This document shows positions 1 to 5,404 of a DNA stretch of 5,430 nt, piece by piece (positions within the stretch are counted from its first letter, which is position 1; the number at the start of each line of letters is the position of its first letter). The position numbers and the translations under genes were made by a program. The notes beneath the pieces were generated by a model that did no database searches, was not told the origin of the DNA, and saw nothing but the letters and a program-made list of their open reading frames with translations. Source of the DNA: an uncultured Gammaproteobacteria bacterium (GTDB lineage Bacteria; Pseudomonadota; Gammaproteobacteria; Coxiellales; Coxiellaceae); the NCBI GenBank assembly GCA_903870185.1, contig CAIQCE010000009.1, forward strand, positions 1-5,430, in the 5' to 3' direction.

Positions 1-32
1 GGTGGGCACGCTAACGCTTTACCCACCCTACG
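1..32 (-). repeat. Palindromic REP-like repeat, copy 1 (left edge cut by window)
   Basis: A hairpin-forming repeat: GGTGGG at 1-6 pairs with CCCACC at 22-27, with CGCTAACGCTTT in the loop. It is followed by CCTACG. The copy at 63-96 has a similar CGCTGACGCTT loop and the same CCTACG end, so the two appear to be diverged members of one family in the same orientation. The left flank lies outside the window. No function is visible. Such extragenic palindromes can stabilise RNA ends or be mobilised by REP-associated transposases, but none is seen here. Confidence 0.65.
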
Positions 33-62
33 TTTTAGATAGTCCTTTCGTAAAGCCTAGGT

Positions 63-96
63 GTTGGCCCGCGCTGACGCTTGGGACCAACCTACG
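63..96 (-). repeat. Palindromic REP-like repeat, copy 2 (intact)
   Basis: The hairpin occupies 63-91: GTTGG pairs with CCAAC, then CCC with GGG past a one-base bulge, then GCG with CGC around a four-base loop. CCTACG follows at 91-96. Its reverse complement matches the copy at 5203-5235 closely, with a compensated base-pair change in the outer stem. It is therefore a family member in the opposite orientation to that copy and in the same orientation as the truncated copy at 5280-5298. Confidence 0.8.
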
Positions 97-101
97 ATTG
101 A

Positions 102-111
102 TCCCAAGCGT
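102..111 (+). repeat. Probable remnant of the same repeat, opposite orientation
   Basis: TCCCAAGCGT is identical to the left-half core of the repeat at 5212-5221 and lies just downstream of copy 2 in the reverse orientation. The rest of the element is missing, so this is either a decayed copy or a chance match. Only ten bases support it. Confidence 0.35.
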
Positions 112-203
112 ACCACTTTAGTTGCACATAGTCTAGGGGGGTAATGATATAAATATCAGAATAGTACTCTGAAGAATCCCAGTGATTTTATCGCATCAAT
201 CTT

Positions 204-233
204 CTGACTTTAGAGAGTCTGACGTGATATGCT
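204..233 (+). promoter_or_regulatory. Possible promoter of the pepP-ubiH-ubiI operon
   Basis: CTGACT at 204-209 resembles a sigma-70 -35 box. An 18-bp spacer leads to TATGCT at 228-233, which is preceded by TG one base upstream (TGaTATGCT, an extended -10). A transcript would begin near 240, leaving a leader of about 20 nt that contains the AGGG Shine-Dalgarno at 252-255. An alternative pair, CTGACG at 219 and TATCAG at 242, would start transcription on the ribosome site and is less likely. The rest of 112-262 shows only a weak palindrome at 157-171 and no gene. Confidence 0.35.
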
Positions 234-262
234 TATCGGGTTATCAGGTATAGGGATATCAT

Positions 263-1543
263 ATGGACTACTCACACTACCAATTAAGACGCCAAAAATT
301 ATTATCAGAGCTCAAAACTGGGGATGTAGTGATTCTACAAACTGCTCCTGAGGTTTTGAGAAATGCTGATACGCATTACCCTTATCGGCCTGGGAGTGAT
401 TTTTATTATTTGACTGGGTTTGATGAGCCGGAGGCGATCGCCGTTTTAATTGCGGGTAAAAAATCAGAGTTTATATTATTTAATCGGCCGAATGATCCAG
501 TAAGGGAGCAATGGGAAGGTCCCCGTTCAGGGCAATCGAAGGCCTGTTCTCTTTATGGAGCCGATGCTGCTTATCCGATTGGAGAATTTCAGAACCGTTT
601 GTCTGAACTTGTAAAGAATCAAAAACGAATTTTTTGTTTAGCTAAAGATGAAGATTTATTGGAGTCCATTAACTCATCGATTTCAAATTCAGCTGTATTT
701 GAATTTCAAGATTTAGCTTCCATCCTGTATGAAATGCGATTGATTAAAGATGAAGTGGAATTGGACTTGATGAGAGCCGCAGCAAGCATTTCAGCACACG
801 CACATCGAAAAGCGATGCAGTCTTGTCGAGCCGGTATCAAAGAATATGAATTAGCCGCTGTAATAGAATATGGATTTAAGCGTCATGGATGCGAAGCATT
901 AGCCTACCCTAGTATTGTAGCAGCAGGTTCGAATGCTTGTGTATTACATTACACATCGAATCAATCAACCATGCAATCGAATGATTTAGTATTAGTCGAT
1001 GCAGGGGGTGAATATCACTATTATGCCTCCGATATTACTCGAACTTATCCGGTGTCTGGAGTTTTCTCCACTGAACAAAGAGCTATTTATGAATTGGTTT
1101 TAGATACCCAAATGGAGGTGATTGCCAGTATTCGGGCTGGTAGAAGTCGTGGATTAATGCAAGAATTGTCCGAAAATTTGATCACTCAAGGATTATTGGA
1201 TTTAGGTTTGCTTAAAGGTGATTTAAAAGAGTTATTAGCTTCTCGAGCATTCGCTCAATTTTATATGCATAGAATTGGTCACTGGATTGGATTAGATGTG
1301 CATGATGTAGGGGTTTACCAAATTGAAGGTCAATGGCGTGAATTAAAAGCCGGAATGGTGTTAACAATAGAACCAGGCATTTATATCAGTCCTAACAGTG
1401 AAGGTGTGGACCCTAAATGGTGGGGAATCGGTGTGAGAATTGAAGATGATATTTTAGTGACTGAAGAGGGTTGTGAAGTACTGAGTGTAGAAGCTCCCAA
1501 ATCAGTTGGTGAAATTGAACGATTAATGGCGAAAAATGCGTGA
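263..1543 (+). CDS. pepP: Xaa-Pro aminopeptidase P (M24B metallopeptidase)
   Basis: This cytosolic dimetal exopeptidase removes an N-terminal residue that is followed by proline. The 426 residues have the family layout. An AMP_N domain comes first (about 1-130), with YRPGSDFYYLTGFDEPEA near the start. A pita-bread catalytic domain follows from about 165. All five metal ligands are visible: D246 in LVDAGG, D257 in SDITRT, H340 in HRIGHW, E370 in TIEPG and E394 in RIEDD. The supporting histidines H336 and H347 (DVHDVG) are also present, spaced as in E. coli PepP. The ATG at 263 has AGGG at 252-255. The gene overlaps ubiH by 8 bp, the usual gammaproteobacterial linkage. The ygfB gene often found just upstream of pepP is not in the preceding 260 bases, which hold repeats instead. 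It appears intact and functional. Confidence 0.97.
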   Translation: MDYSHYQLRRQKLLSELKTGDVVILQTAPEVLRNADTHYPYRPGSDFYYLTGFDEPEAIAVLIAGKKSEFILFNRPNDPVREQWEGPRSGQSKACSLYGADAAYPIGEFQNRLSELVKNQKRIFCLAKDEDLLESINSSISNSAVFEFQDLASILYEMRLIKDEVELDLMRAAASISAHAHRKAMQSCRAGIKEYELAAVIEYGFKRHGCEALAYPSIVAAGSNACVLHYTSNQSTMQSNDLVLVDAGGEYHYYASDITRTYPVSGVFSTEQRAIYELVLDTQMEVIASIRAGRSRGLMQELSENLITQGLLDLGLLKGDLKELLASRAFAQFYMHRIGHWIGLDVHDVGVYQIEGQWRELKAGMVLTIEPGIYISPNSEGVDPKWWGIGVRIEDDILVTEEGCEVLSVEAPKSVGEIERLMAKNA

Positions 1544-2759
1544 TCAATATGACATTATTGTAGTAGGAATGGGACTTGTAGGTTCGAGTTTACTCGCTGC
1601 CTTGAAAAATTCGGGACTCAAGATTGCTTGCTTGGAACATAAACCCTACGATTTTAATAAACCATTGAATCTAGAGAGCCGCCCTATTTCCTTATCTTAT
1701 GGTAGTTATAAAATCCTTAATACTTTAGGTTTGTGGGCCACTCTAGAAGTTGATTCTACACCAATAGAGTCAGTGCATATATCTACGAAAGGCAGTTTTG
1801 GGCGTTTGCAATTTAATGCGGATGAAGAGCAGATTCCGGCTTTAGGTTATGTAGTTCCTTTTGCTGTTCTAGAAAGAACACTGAATAAGAGTGCAATCGA
1901 TACTGGTGTGGAATTAATTCCTATTACTGAAATTCTCGATTTAAAAACAGATGATTCAGGCACAGAAATAACGATTAAAGCTGATGGGAAAACAGACTCA
2001 TTGAAAGCAACTTTATTAGTAGCAGCCGATGGAGCACATTCTCAAGTCCGTGAGTTACTGAAAATTTCCGTTAAAAAAGATAATCATCATGAAATTGCTT
2101 TAACAGGTAAAATTATTTTGAAAGATCCGCATCAGCAGATAGCCTATGAGCGTTTTTCAAAGCAAGGCACGCTCGCAATTTTGCCCCTAAAAAATTCAAA
2201 AGAATGTGCAGTCGTTTGGAGTATGCCTGAAAGGCAATGGGATCTTCAGGAAAAATGGGAAGATGGTCAGTATTTAGAAGAGCTTCAATCATTGATTGGA
2301 TATCGCTTAGGTAAAATAGAAAAATTTAAACGAATGGCGCATTATCCATTGGTGTCATTAGTGGCTGATTCACAAATTCAAGAGAGCGCAATATTGATTG
2401 GAAACGCGGCTCATAGCTTATATCCTCTGGCGGCCCAAGGATTTAATCTGGGATTAAGAGATGCAGCGACTTTGGCTGAGCTGATAGTGGAAGCCAGTCA
2501 GAAAAAACAATCGATTAATGACTCTGATTTTTTAAAAAAATATGAAACTCTTCGTCGAGATGATCAAAATTCGATTATCAACTTAACTGAAAAACTCCAT
2601 TCCGCCTTTAATTTAAGAGTGCCTGGATTAAATGGAATTCGAGGTTTGGTGATGTTTAGCGTGGATGTATTGCCGCCCTTGAAGCGACCTCTTGCAAAAA
2701 GATGCCTGGGAATTTCAGGGCGATTATCAAAATTATTGCGAGGGATTCCTCTAAAATGA
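1536..2759 (+). CDS. ubiH: UbiH-type FAD-dependent ubiquinone biosynthesis hydroxylase
   Basis: This is a class A flavoprotein monooxygenase that hydroxylates the ring of a polyprenylphenol intermediate using O2 and NAD(P)H. UbiH classically acts at C1 of 2-polyprenyl-6-methoxyphenol, within the Ubi protein complex. The 407 residues show the Rossmann FAD site GMGLVG at 11-16 with the ribose-binding E34, the DG motif at D165-G166 (AADGAHSQVR), and the second FAD motif GNAAHSLYPLAAQGFNLG from 289. The GNAA...QGFNLG form, rather than GDAA...QGVNLG, points to UbiH over UbiI or UbiF. There is no export signal. The start codon lies inside the end of pepP, and no strong Shine-Dalgarno is seen before it, so translation is probably coupled to pepP. 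The stop overlaps the ubiI start as ATGA. The assignment within the UbiH/I/F group is by motif and neighbourhood. The exact ring position is inferred. Confidence 0.9.
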   Translation: MRDQYDIIVVGMGLVGSSLLAALKNSGLKIACLEHKPYDFNKPLNLESRPISLSYGSYKILNTLGLWATLEVDSTPIESVHISTKGSFGRLQFNADEEQIPALGYVVPFAVLERTLNKSAIDTGVELIPITEILDLKTDDSGTEITIKADGKTDSLKATLLVAADGAHSQVRELLKISVKKDNHHEIALTGKIILKDPHQQIAYERFSKQGTLAILPLKNSKECAVVWSMPERQWDLQEKWEDGQYLEELQSLIGYRLGKIEKFKRMAHYPLVSLVADSQIQESAILIGNAAHSLYPLAAQGFNLGLRDAATLAELIVEASQKKQSINDSDFLKKYETLRRDDQNSIINLTEKLHSAFNLRVPGLNGIRGLVMFSVDVLPPLKRPLAKRCLGISGRLSKLLRGIPLK

Positions 2760-3928
2760 AAAATGATAATGAAGTGATCATCGTCGGAGCTGGCATGGTC
2801 GGTTTAAGTTTGGCGGCTTTATTAGTGAAGGCGGGTATTCGAGTCGCAATAGTGGAATCTCAGTCACCTTCTTTTGAGTCTAAAATTCACGCCGCCCGAG
2901 TCAGCGCGATCAATGTAGCTTCTGAATCACTTTTTAAATCATTGGGTATTTGGGATTTGATCGAACCTTTGGTAACTTCATTAGAAAAAATGAAGGTTTG
3001 GGATTCGATAAGTGGACAGCATTTGGAATTTGACAGTGCGGAAGCAGGTGTTATTCGATTGGGTAGTATTGTATCCAATCAGGCCCTCGTTAAAATTTTA
3101 TGGCAATATTTAGAATCACAGCAAGGCGTGAATTTTGTTTGTCCCGCTGAAGGTGAAACTATAGAAATGCATAAAGATTATGTGCAATTAAATTTGAAGG
3201 ATGGTTCGGCATTGAAATCAGCCTTATTAGTTGGTGCAGATGGAGGGCATTCTTGGGTTAGAGAAAGTATGCGTATTAAGTTAAATCAATATTCCTATCT
3301 GCAATCCGCTATTGTAGCGACCATTGAATCTGAAAAGCCTCATAATAATACCGCTTACCAGAATTTTTTACCGGCAGGTCCTTTGGGGATCTTGCCTCTC
3401 AATGAAACTCATCAGTCTTCCATTGTTTGGTCAAATGATACTGAAAAATCTGAAGCATTAATGAAGTTAAGCGATGTGGAGTTTAATCGTGAATTAACGA
3501 ATGCGAGTGAATTTTGTTTAGGTAAGCTCAAGCTACTTTCCGTTAGACATTCTCTACCCTTATGGATGCGGCATGCCAAGCAATATCTTCAATCAAGAGT
3601 GGTATTGGTAGGAGATTCGGCTCATACGATTCATCCTTTAGCCGGGCAAGGTGTTAATTTAGGATTGATGGATGCCATGTTGTTGTCTCAAAAAATAATT
3701 GAAGCGAAAGCAGCTGGAAAAGACCTTAATAATTTCAAGTTATTGCGTCAATATGAGAGAGAGCGTAAAGCTGAGAATGAGGTGATGATAAGACTAATGA
3801 GCGCCTTCAAGGGTTCATTTTCGATAGAGGCACCGTTGTGGGTTCAGTTGCGAGGCATTGGGATTGGTTCTATCAATCGTTTTCAGGCTCTGAAGAATTA
3901 TATGATGCGGTTTGCAATGGGAAATTAA
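2756..3928 (+). CDS. ubiI: UbiI/VisC-type FAD-dependent ubiquinone biosynthesis hydroxylase
   Basis: This is a paralogue of the preceding gene in the same monooxygenase family. UbiI adds the C5 hydroxyl to 2-polyprenylphenol. With the start at 2756 the protein has 390 residues, close to E. coli UbiI (about 400). The FAD site GAGMVG is at 11-16 with E34, D162 lies in GADGGHSWVR, and GDSAHTIHPLAGQGVNLG begins at 286. That last motif is the UbiI/VisC form. An open frame extends to an ATG at 2702, but 2756 is preferred. It places the FAD motif at the normal distance, forms an ATGA overlap with the ubiH stop, and has AGGG at 2741-2744. The C-terminus is slightly shorter than in enterobacteria. The two hydroxylases in tandem cover two of the three ring hydroxylations. 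UbiF or another enzyme would supply the third elsewhere. Confidence 0.87.
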   Translation: MKNDNEVIIVGAGMVGLSLAALLVKAGIRVAIVESQSPSFESKIHAARVSAINVASESLFKSLGIWDLIEPLVTSLEKMKVWDSISGQHLEFDSAEAGVIRLGSIVSNQALVKILWQYLESQQGVNFVCPAEGETIEMHKDYVQLNLKDGSALKSALLVGADGGHSWVRESMRIKLNQYSYLQSAIVATIESEKPHNNTAYQNFLPAGPLGILPLNETHQSSIVWSNDTEKSEALMKLSDVEFNRELTNASEFCLGKLKLLSVRHSLPLWMRHAKQYLQSRVVLVGDSAHTIHPLAGQGVNLGLMDAMLLSQKIIEAKAAGKDLNNFKLLRQYERERKAENEVMIRLMSAFKGSFSIEAPLWVQLRGIGIGSINRFQALKNYMMRFAMGN

Positions 3929-4004
3929 CATATCGCAAAATGCTCGCTTGCCTATGGTGCCTAATTATTATCCCACTGCTCACCCGTCTAGTGTCGTATT
4001 TATT

Positions 4005-4023
4005 CTTCTCCCACGGGGAGAAG
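4005..4023. repeat. Perfect 8-bp hairpin, CTTCTCCC-ACG-GGGAGAAG
   Basis: CTTCTCCC at 4005-4012 and GGGAGAAG at 4016-4023 pair perfectly around a three-base loop. No T run follows on either strand, so it is not a standard intrinsic terminator, though it is the first strong hairpin after ubiI and could stabilise the 3' end of the operon RNA. Similar CTCCC/GGGAG palindromes are common dispersed repeats in proteobacterial genomes. Confidence 0.6.
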
Positions 4024-4029
4024 GGTGCA

Positions 4030-4044
4030 GTATGCGTAGCATAC
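4030..4044. repeat. Small perfect hairpin, GTATGC-GTA-GCATAC
   Basis: A six-base-pair stem with a three-base loop, only six bases after the hairpin at 4005-4023. Together they could form two tandem stem-loops in RNA. Function unknown. Confidence 0.5.
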
Positions 4045-4097
4045 GGAACGGCTGGTCATGTTAGGGACACTTCATTGCAAACACCAAGAGCCCCGAA

Positions 4098-4113
4098 TGT
4101 TGGGCAGCCAACA
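4098..4113. repeat. Small hairpin, TGTTGG-GCAG-CCAACA
   Basis: A six-base-pair perfect stem with a four-base loop. The GTTGG/CCAAC arms are the same as the outer stem of the repeat family at 63-91, so this may be a shortened relative of it. The evidence is thin. Confidence 0.45.
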
Positions 4114-4144
4114 GCGGTAGTGCATTCGAGGGTTTAAAAAATGT

Positions 4145-4174
4145 CGGGCTGCGCTTCGGTTGGCGCCAACCTGC
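4145..4174 (-). repeat. Degenerate REP-like repeat containing a 14-bp palindrome
   Basis: CGGGCTGCGCTTC is followed by the perfect palindrome GGTTGGCGCCAACC at 4158-4171 and then TGC. The GCGCTTC core and the CCAACCTGC end resemble the loop and right end (GCTT, CCAACCTACG) of the intact copy at 63-96. It is most simply a rearranged or decayed member of that family. Confidence 0.5.
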
Positions 4175-4237
4175 AATTGAGCTAACCCATTATCCCGCAA
4201 CATATTTCTTCCCGCTGTCACCCCACTAAAGCCGCTG

Positions 4238-4258
4238 TCCCAGGACTTGTCCGCGGGA
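4238..4258 (-). repeat. Degenerate inverted repeat next to GGATCC-like sequence
   Basis: TCCC at 4238-4241 pairs with GGGA at 4255-4258 around an imperfect centre containing GGAC/GTCC elements. On the minus strand the sequence reads CTGGATCCCGCGGACAAG, which resembles short mobile palindromes dispersed in the genomes of several intracellular bacteria. The family assignment is from memory and unverified. Confidence 0.35.
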
Positions 4259-4260
4259 TC

Positions 4261-4287
4261 CAGCCGCGTAGGCCAGGCTGTTTTTTT
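4261..4287 (+). terminator. Probable Rho-independent terminator
   Basis: CAGCC at 4261-4265 pairs with GGCTG at 4276-4280 over a ten-base loop, followed directly by seven T residues. The stem is short but GC-rich. It lies about 330 bases past the ubiI stop and just before the operator of the next gene. It would end any transcription leaving the ubi operon and insulate the downstream gene. Confidence 0.55.
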
Positions 4288-4307
4288 CAAGTCTGACAAA
4301 CCCATTA

Positions 4308-4324
4308 TTTAATATTATCTTAAG
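4308..4324 (+). promoter_or_regulatory. PmrA box (two-half-site operator)
   Basis: TTTAAT, five bases (ATTAT), then CTTAAG matches the PmrA half-site pair (C/T)TTAA(G/T)-N5-(C/T)TTAA(G/T). It also agrees with the element described for Legionella and Coxiella (cTTAATatT-N2-cTTAAt) at every strongly conserved base, differing only at the two weakly conserved end bases. It lies 48 bases before the preferred start of the next gene, and the region where a -35 box would lie falls within it, as expected for a PmrA-activated promoter. The site is seen directly. Binding is inferred. Confidence 0.7.
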
Positions 4325-4331
4325 ATGGTTT

Positions 4332-4340
4332 TGTTAGAGT
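4332..4340 (+). promoter_or_regulatory. Extended -10 of the PmrA-type promoter
   Basis: TGtTAGAGT is an extended -10 with hexamer TAGAGT at 4335-4340, four of six matches to TATAAT. It starts 10 bp after the PmrA box. No good -35 hexamer is present in the expected position, which the box covers, as is usual for activator-dependent promoters. Transcription would begin near 4347, giving a leader of about 26 nt containing AAGG at 4361-4364 before the ATG at 4373. Confidence 0.45.
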
Positions 4341-4372
4341 CATTGAACAAAAATTTTGAAAAGGTGAATATT

Positions 4373-5206
4373 ATGCGCCCAGCTGGCACAGCAGTAGAAT
4401 TTAAACCAACCGAATACAAAAAAAGGTTAGTTGAGAAATTAGAAGAACTCAGTTTATTGCTAATGAATCCAGCATGTTCATTAGAGGCTTTGAATACAAA
4501 ATTATTAGCACTAAGACTTTTAAAAGTAGAGAATGTAGAGGAGTATGTGAAGGTATTTTCTTCTCCCGATGAAGTAAAGCGTAAAGAATATACCGCATTG
4601 GTAGCCAGTTTTCCGAATTGGGAAAAATATTCTGAATCACAATTTGGCATTCTTAAGAAATGTTTGGTGCCTAAAATACACTGCGCACCAGCGGTCAGTT
4701 TTCCTTCAATAGCAGCGGCAAGAGGTGTGGGAGCACGTCCTCCTTCAATGAAAGCTGCAGCTGTTTCAGAGCCAGTCATCGCAGGATTTGAAAAGGCAGC
4801 AAAGTTGCTTAGCGAAATACATACCGATTTATGCAATTGTGAAAATGCAGCAAAATTATCTAGGCCTCGGAATGCTAATTTAGTAAAAGCCCTATCGGCT
4901 GCTTATGACTATTTAACTTCAAAACGATTTGGTATTTTTACGATGCACGGTAAACGCGGCAAACGAGAAACTCGCACTTTTGTCGAAGCTATTTTGAAAT
5001 TGAATGAGCCTACCGTTGAAGAAATTCAAATAGAAATGAGAAAGTGGCTCAATACTTCCAATGTTCGAAATCATTCTCGAGCCCTCTATGTGTGTGAATC
5101 TGGATTGTTTTCAAATCTCGAGGAACTTCGTAATTTCAAATATGATAAGTCACACACAAAAGCGAGAAAAGAAGCATTAGAAGCAATTAGAATGGCACCT
5201 CTGTAG
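4373..5206 (+). CDS. Unknown 277-residue protein, candidate PmrA-regulated Dot/Icm effector
   Basis: I do not recognise the family. The preferred start, 4373 (MRPAGTAVEF), has AAGG at 4361-4364 with good spacing. The in-frame ATG at 4325 touches the PmrA box, lies upstream of the predicted transcript start and lacks a ribosome site. Residues 11-85 are Leu/Lys/Glu-rich and probably helical. An Ala/Pro-rich segment at about 104-135 looks like a flexible linker. A basic C-terminal region follows, with LVKALSAAYDYL from 170 and the dense KRFGIFTMHGKRGKRETRTF near 184-203. No signal peptide, membrane segment or known catalytic motif is seen. The C-terminus is charged and ends MAPL. It has hydrophobic residues at the last positions, which is compatible with a Dot/Icm signal but weak evidence. 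The effector role is inferred mainly from the PmrA box. It could instead be an ordinary PmrA-regulated cytosolic protein. Confidence 0.8.
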   Translation: MRPAGTAVEFKPTEYKKRLVEKLEELSLLLMNPACSLEALNTKLLALRLLKVENVEEYVKVFSSPDEVKRKEYTALVASFPNWEKYSESQFGILKKCLVPKIHCAPAVSFPSIAAARGVGARPPSMKAAAVSEPVIAGFEKAAKLLSEIHTDLCNCENAAKLSRPRNANLVKALSAAYDYLTSKRFGIFTMHGKRGKRETRTFVEAILKLNEPTVEEIQIEMRKWLNTSNVRNHSRALYVCESGLFSNLEELRNFKYDKSHTKARKEALEAIRMAPL

Positions 5207-5235
5207 GTTAGTCCCAAGCGTAAGTGCGGGCTAAC
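5203..5235 (+). repeat. Palindromic REP-like repeat, copy overlapping a stop codon
   Basis: GTAGG at 5203-5207 leads into a 29-base hairpin at 5207-5235: GTTAG with CTAAC, CCC with GGG past a bulged T, and GCG with TGC (one G-U pair) around TAAG. Against the reverse complement of copy 2, the outer stem differs by a compensated G-C to A-T change, which supports a folded structure. The TAG stop of the preceding gene (5204-5206) is part of the repeat's conserved edge. There is no T run, so it is not a classic terminator, though it would cap the 3' end of the mRNA. Confidence 0.8.
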
Positions 5236-5279
5236 AAAACAACATATTCTTTTGCAAGGGTTAAAAAAAGAATGGGAAT

Positions 5280-5298
5280 GTTGGCCCGCGCTGCGCTT
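5280..5298 (-). repeat. REP-like repeat truncated by an insertion sequence
   Basis: GTTGGCCCGCGCTGCGCTT matches the left 20 bases of copy 2 (63-82) apart from one missing A. The right half (GGGACCAACCTACG in copy 2) is absent, and IS-like sequence starts at once. With the copy at 5203-5235 it forms a divergent pair around a 44-base AT-rich spacer. Confidence 0.7.
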
Positions 5299-5336
5299 CA
5301 CTAGTGTCCGGGAAAAATTCTCAAGAAAAATAAGAA

Positions 5337-5404
5337 CATAGCTGATTACTAACGGAGAATCGATTAAGATTCTCCTCCTCTACCAAAAGGAGTAATCAGC
5401 TATG
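5337..5404 (+). promoter_or_regulatory. Nested hairpin covering the transposase start codon
   Basis: CATAGCTGATTACT at 5337-5350 is perfectly complementary to AGTAATCAGCTATG at 5391-5404, a 14-bp stem whose right arm includes the ATG and the end of the AGGAG Shine-Dalgarno (5388-5392). Inside it, GGAGAATC at 5354-5361 pairs with GATTCTCC at 5368-5375 around a six-base loop. A transcript entering from outside the IS would fold and hide its start codon. A weak promoter within the structure (CTGATT 5342, TAAGAT 5365, 17-bp spacing) would give RNA lacking the left arm, leaving the start open. Confidence 0.65.

Larger units (their letters stand above)
3929..4307. other. Gene-free, palindrome-rich, GC-richer spacer
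   Basis: These 379 bases carry no convincing gene. The short open frames on each strand have no ribosome site, no recognisable motif and odd composition. The base composition is visibly more GC-rich than the flanking genes. At least five compact inverted repeats occur here, followed by a terminator-like hairpin, each listed separately. The stretch looks like an accumulation of decayed palindromic elements between the ubi operon and the accessory gene downstream. Confidence 0.7.

Noticed and set aside
1..262. 6S RNA or a ygfB fragment upstream of pepP
   Set aside because: These are common neighbours of pepP in gammaproteobacteria, but the region holds only repeats and a probable promoter, with no coding frame or matching RNA fold.
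3988..3995. CTAGTGTC shared with the IS left end at 5301, possible IS remnant
   Set aside because: Only eight bases match, and the sequence diverges immediately after. Too short to support a remnant.
3838..4137. 99-residue open frame on the + strand
   Set aside because: It begins inside the end of ubiI in another frame, runs through palindromic repeats, has no ribosome site and shows no recognisable motif.
4072..4305. 77-residue open frame on the - strand in the spacer
   Set aside because: It runs through palindromes and the terminator, with no Shine-Dalgarno or plausible protein character.
4293..4321. CTGACA/TATCTT as a sigma-70 promoter for the unknown gene
   Set aside because: The -10 match is weak and it overlaps the PmrA box, which explains the sequence better together with the extended -10 downstream.
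4315..4836. 173-residue open frame on the - strand
   Set aside because: It is antisense to the unknown gene, which has a promoter and ribosome site of its own. The composition (Ser/Asn/Phe-rich) is typical of a shadow frame.
5246..5273. ATTCTTTT/AAAAGAAT inverted repeat as a terminator of the unknown gene
   Set aside because: The stem is almost all A-T with a 12-base loop and no T run after it. It would be too unstable to act as an intrinsic terminator.
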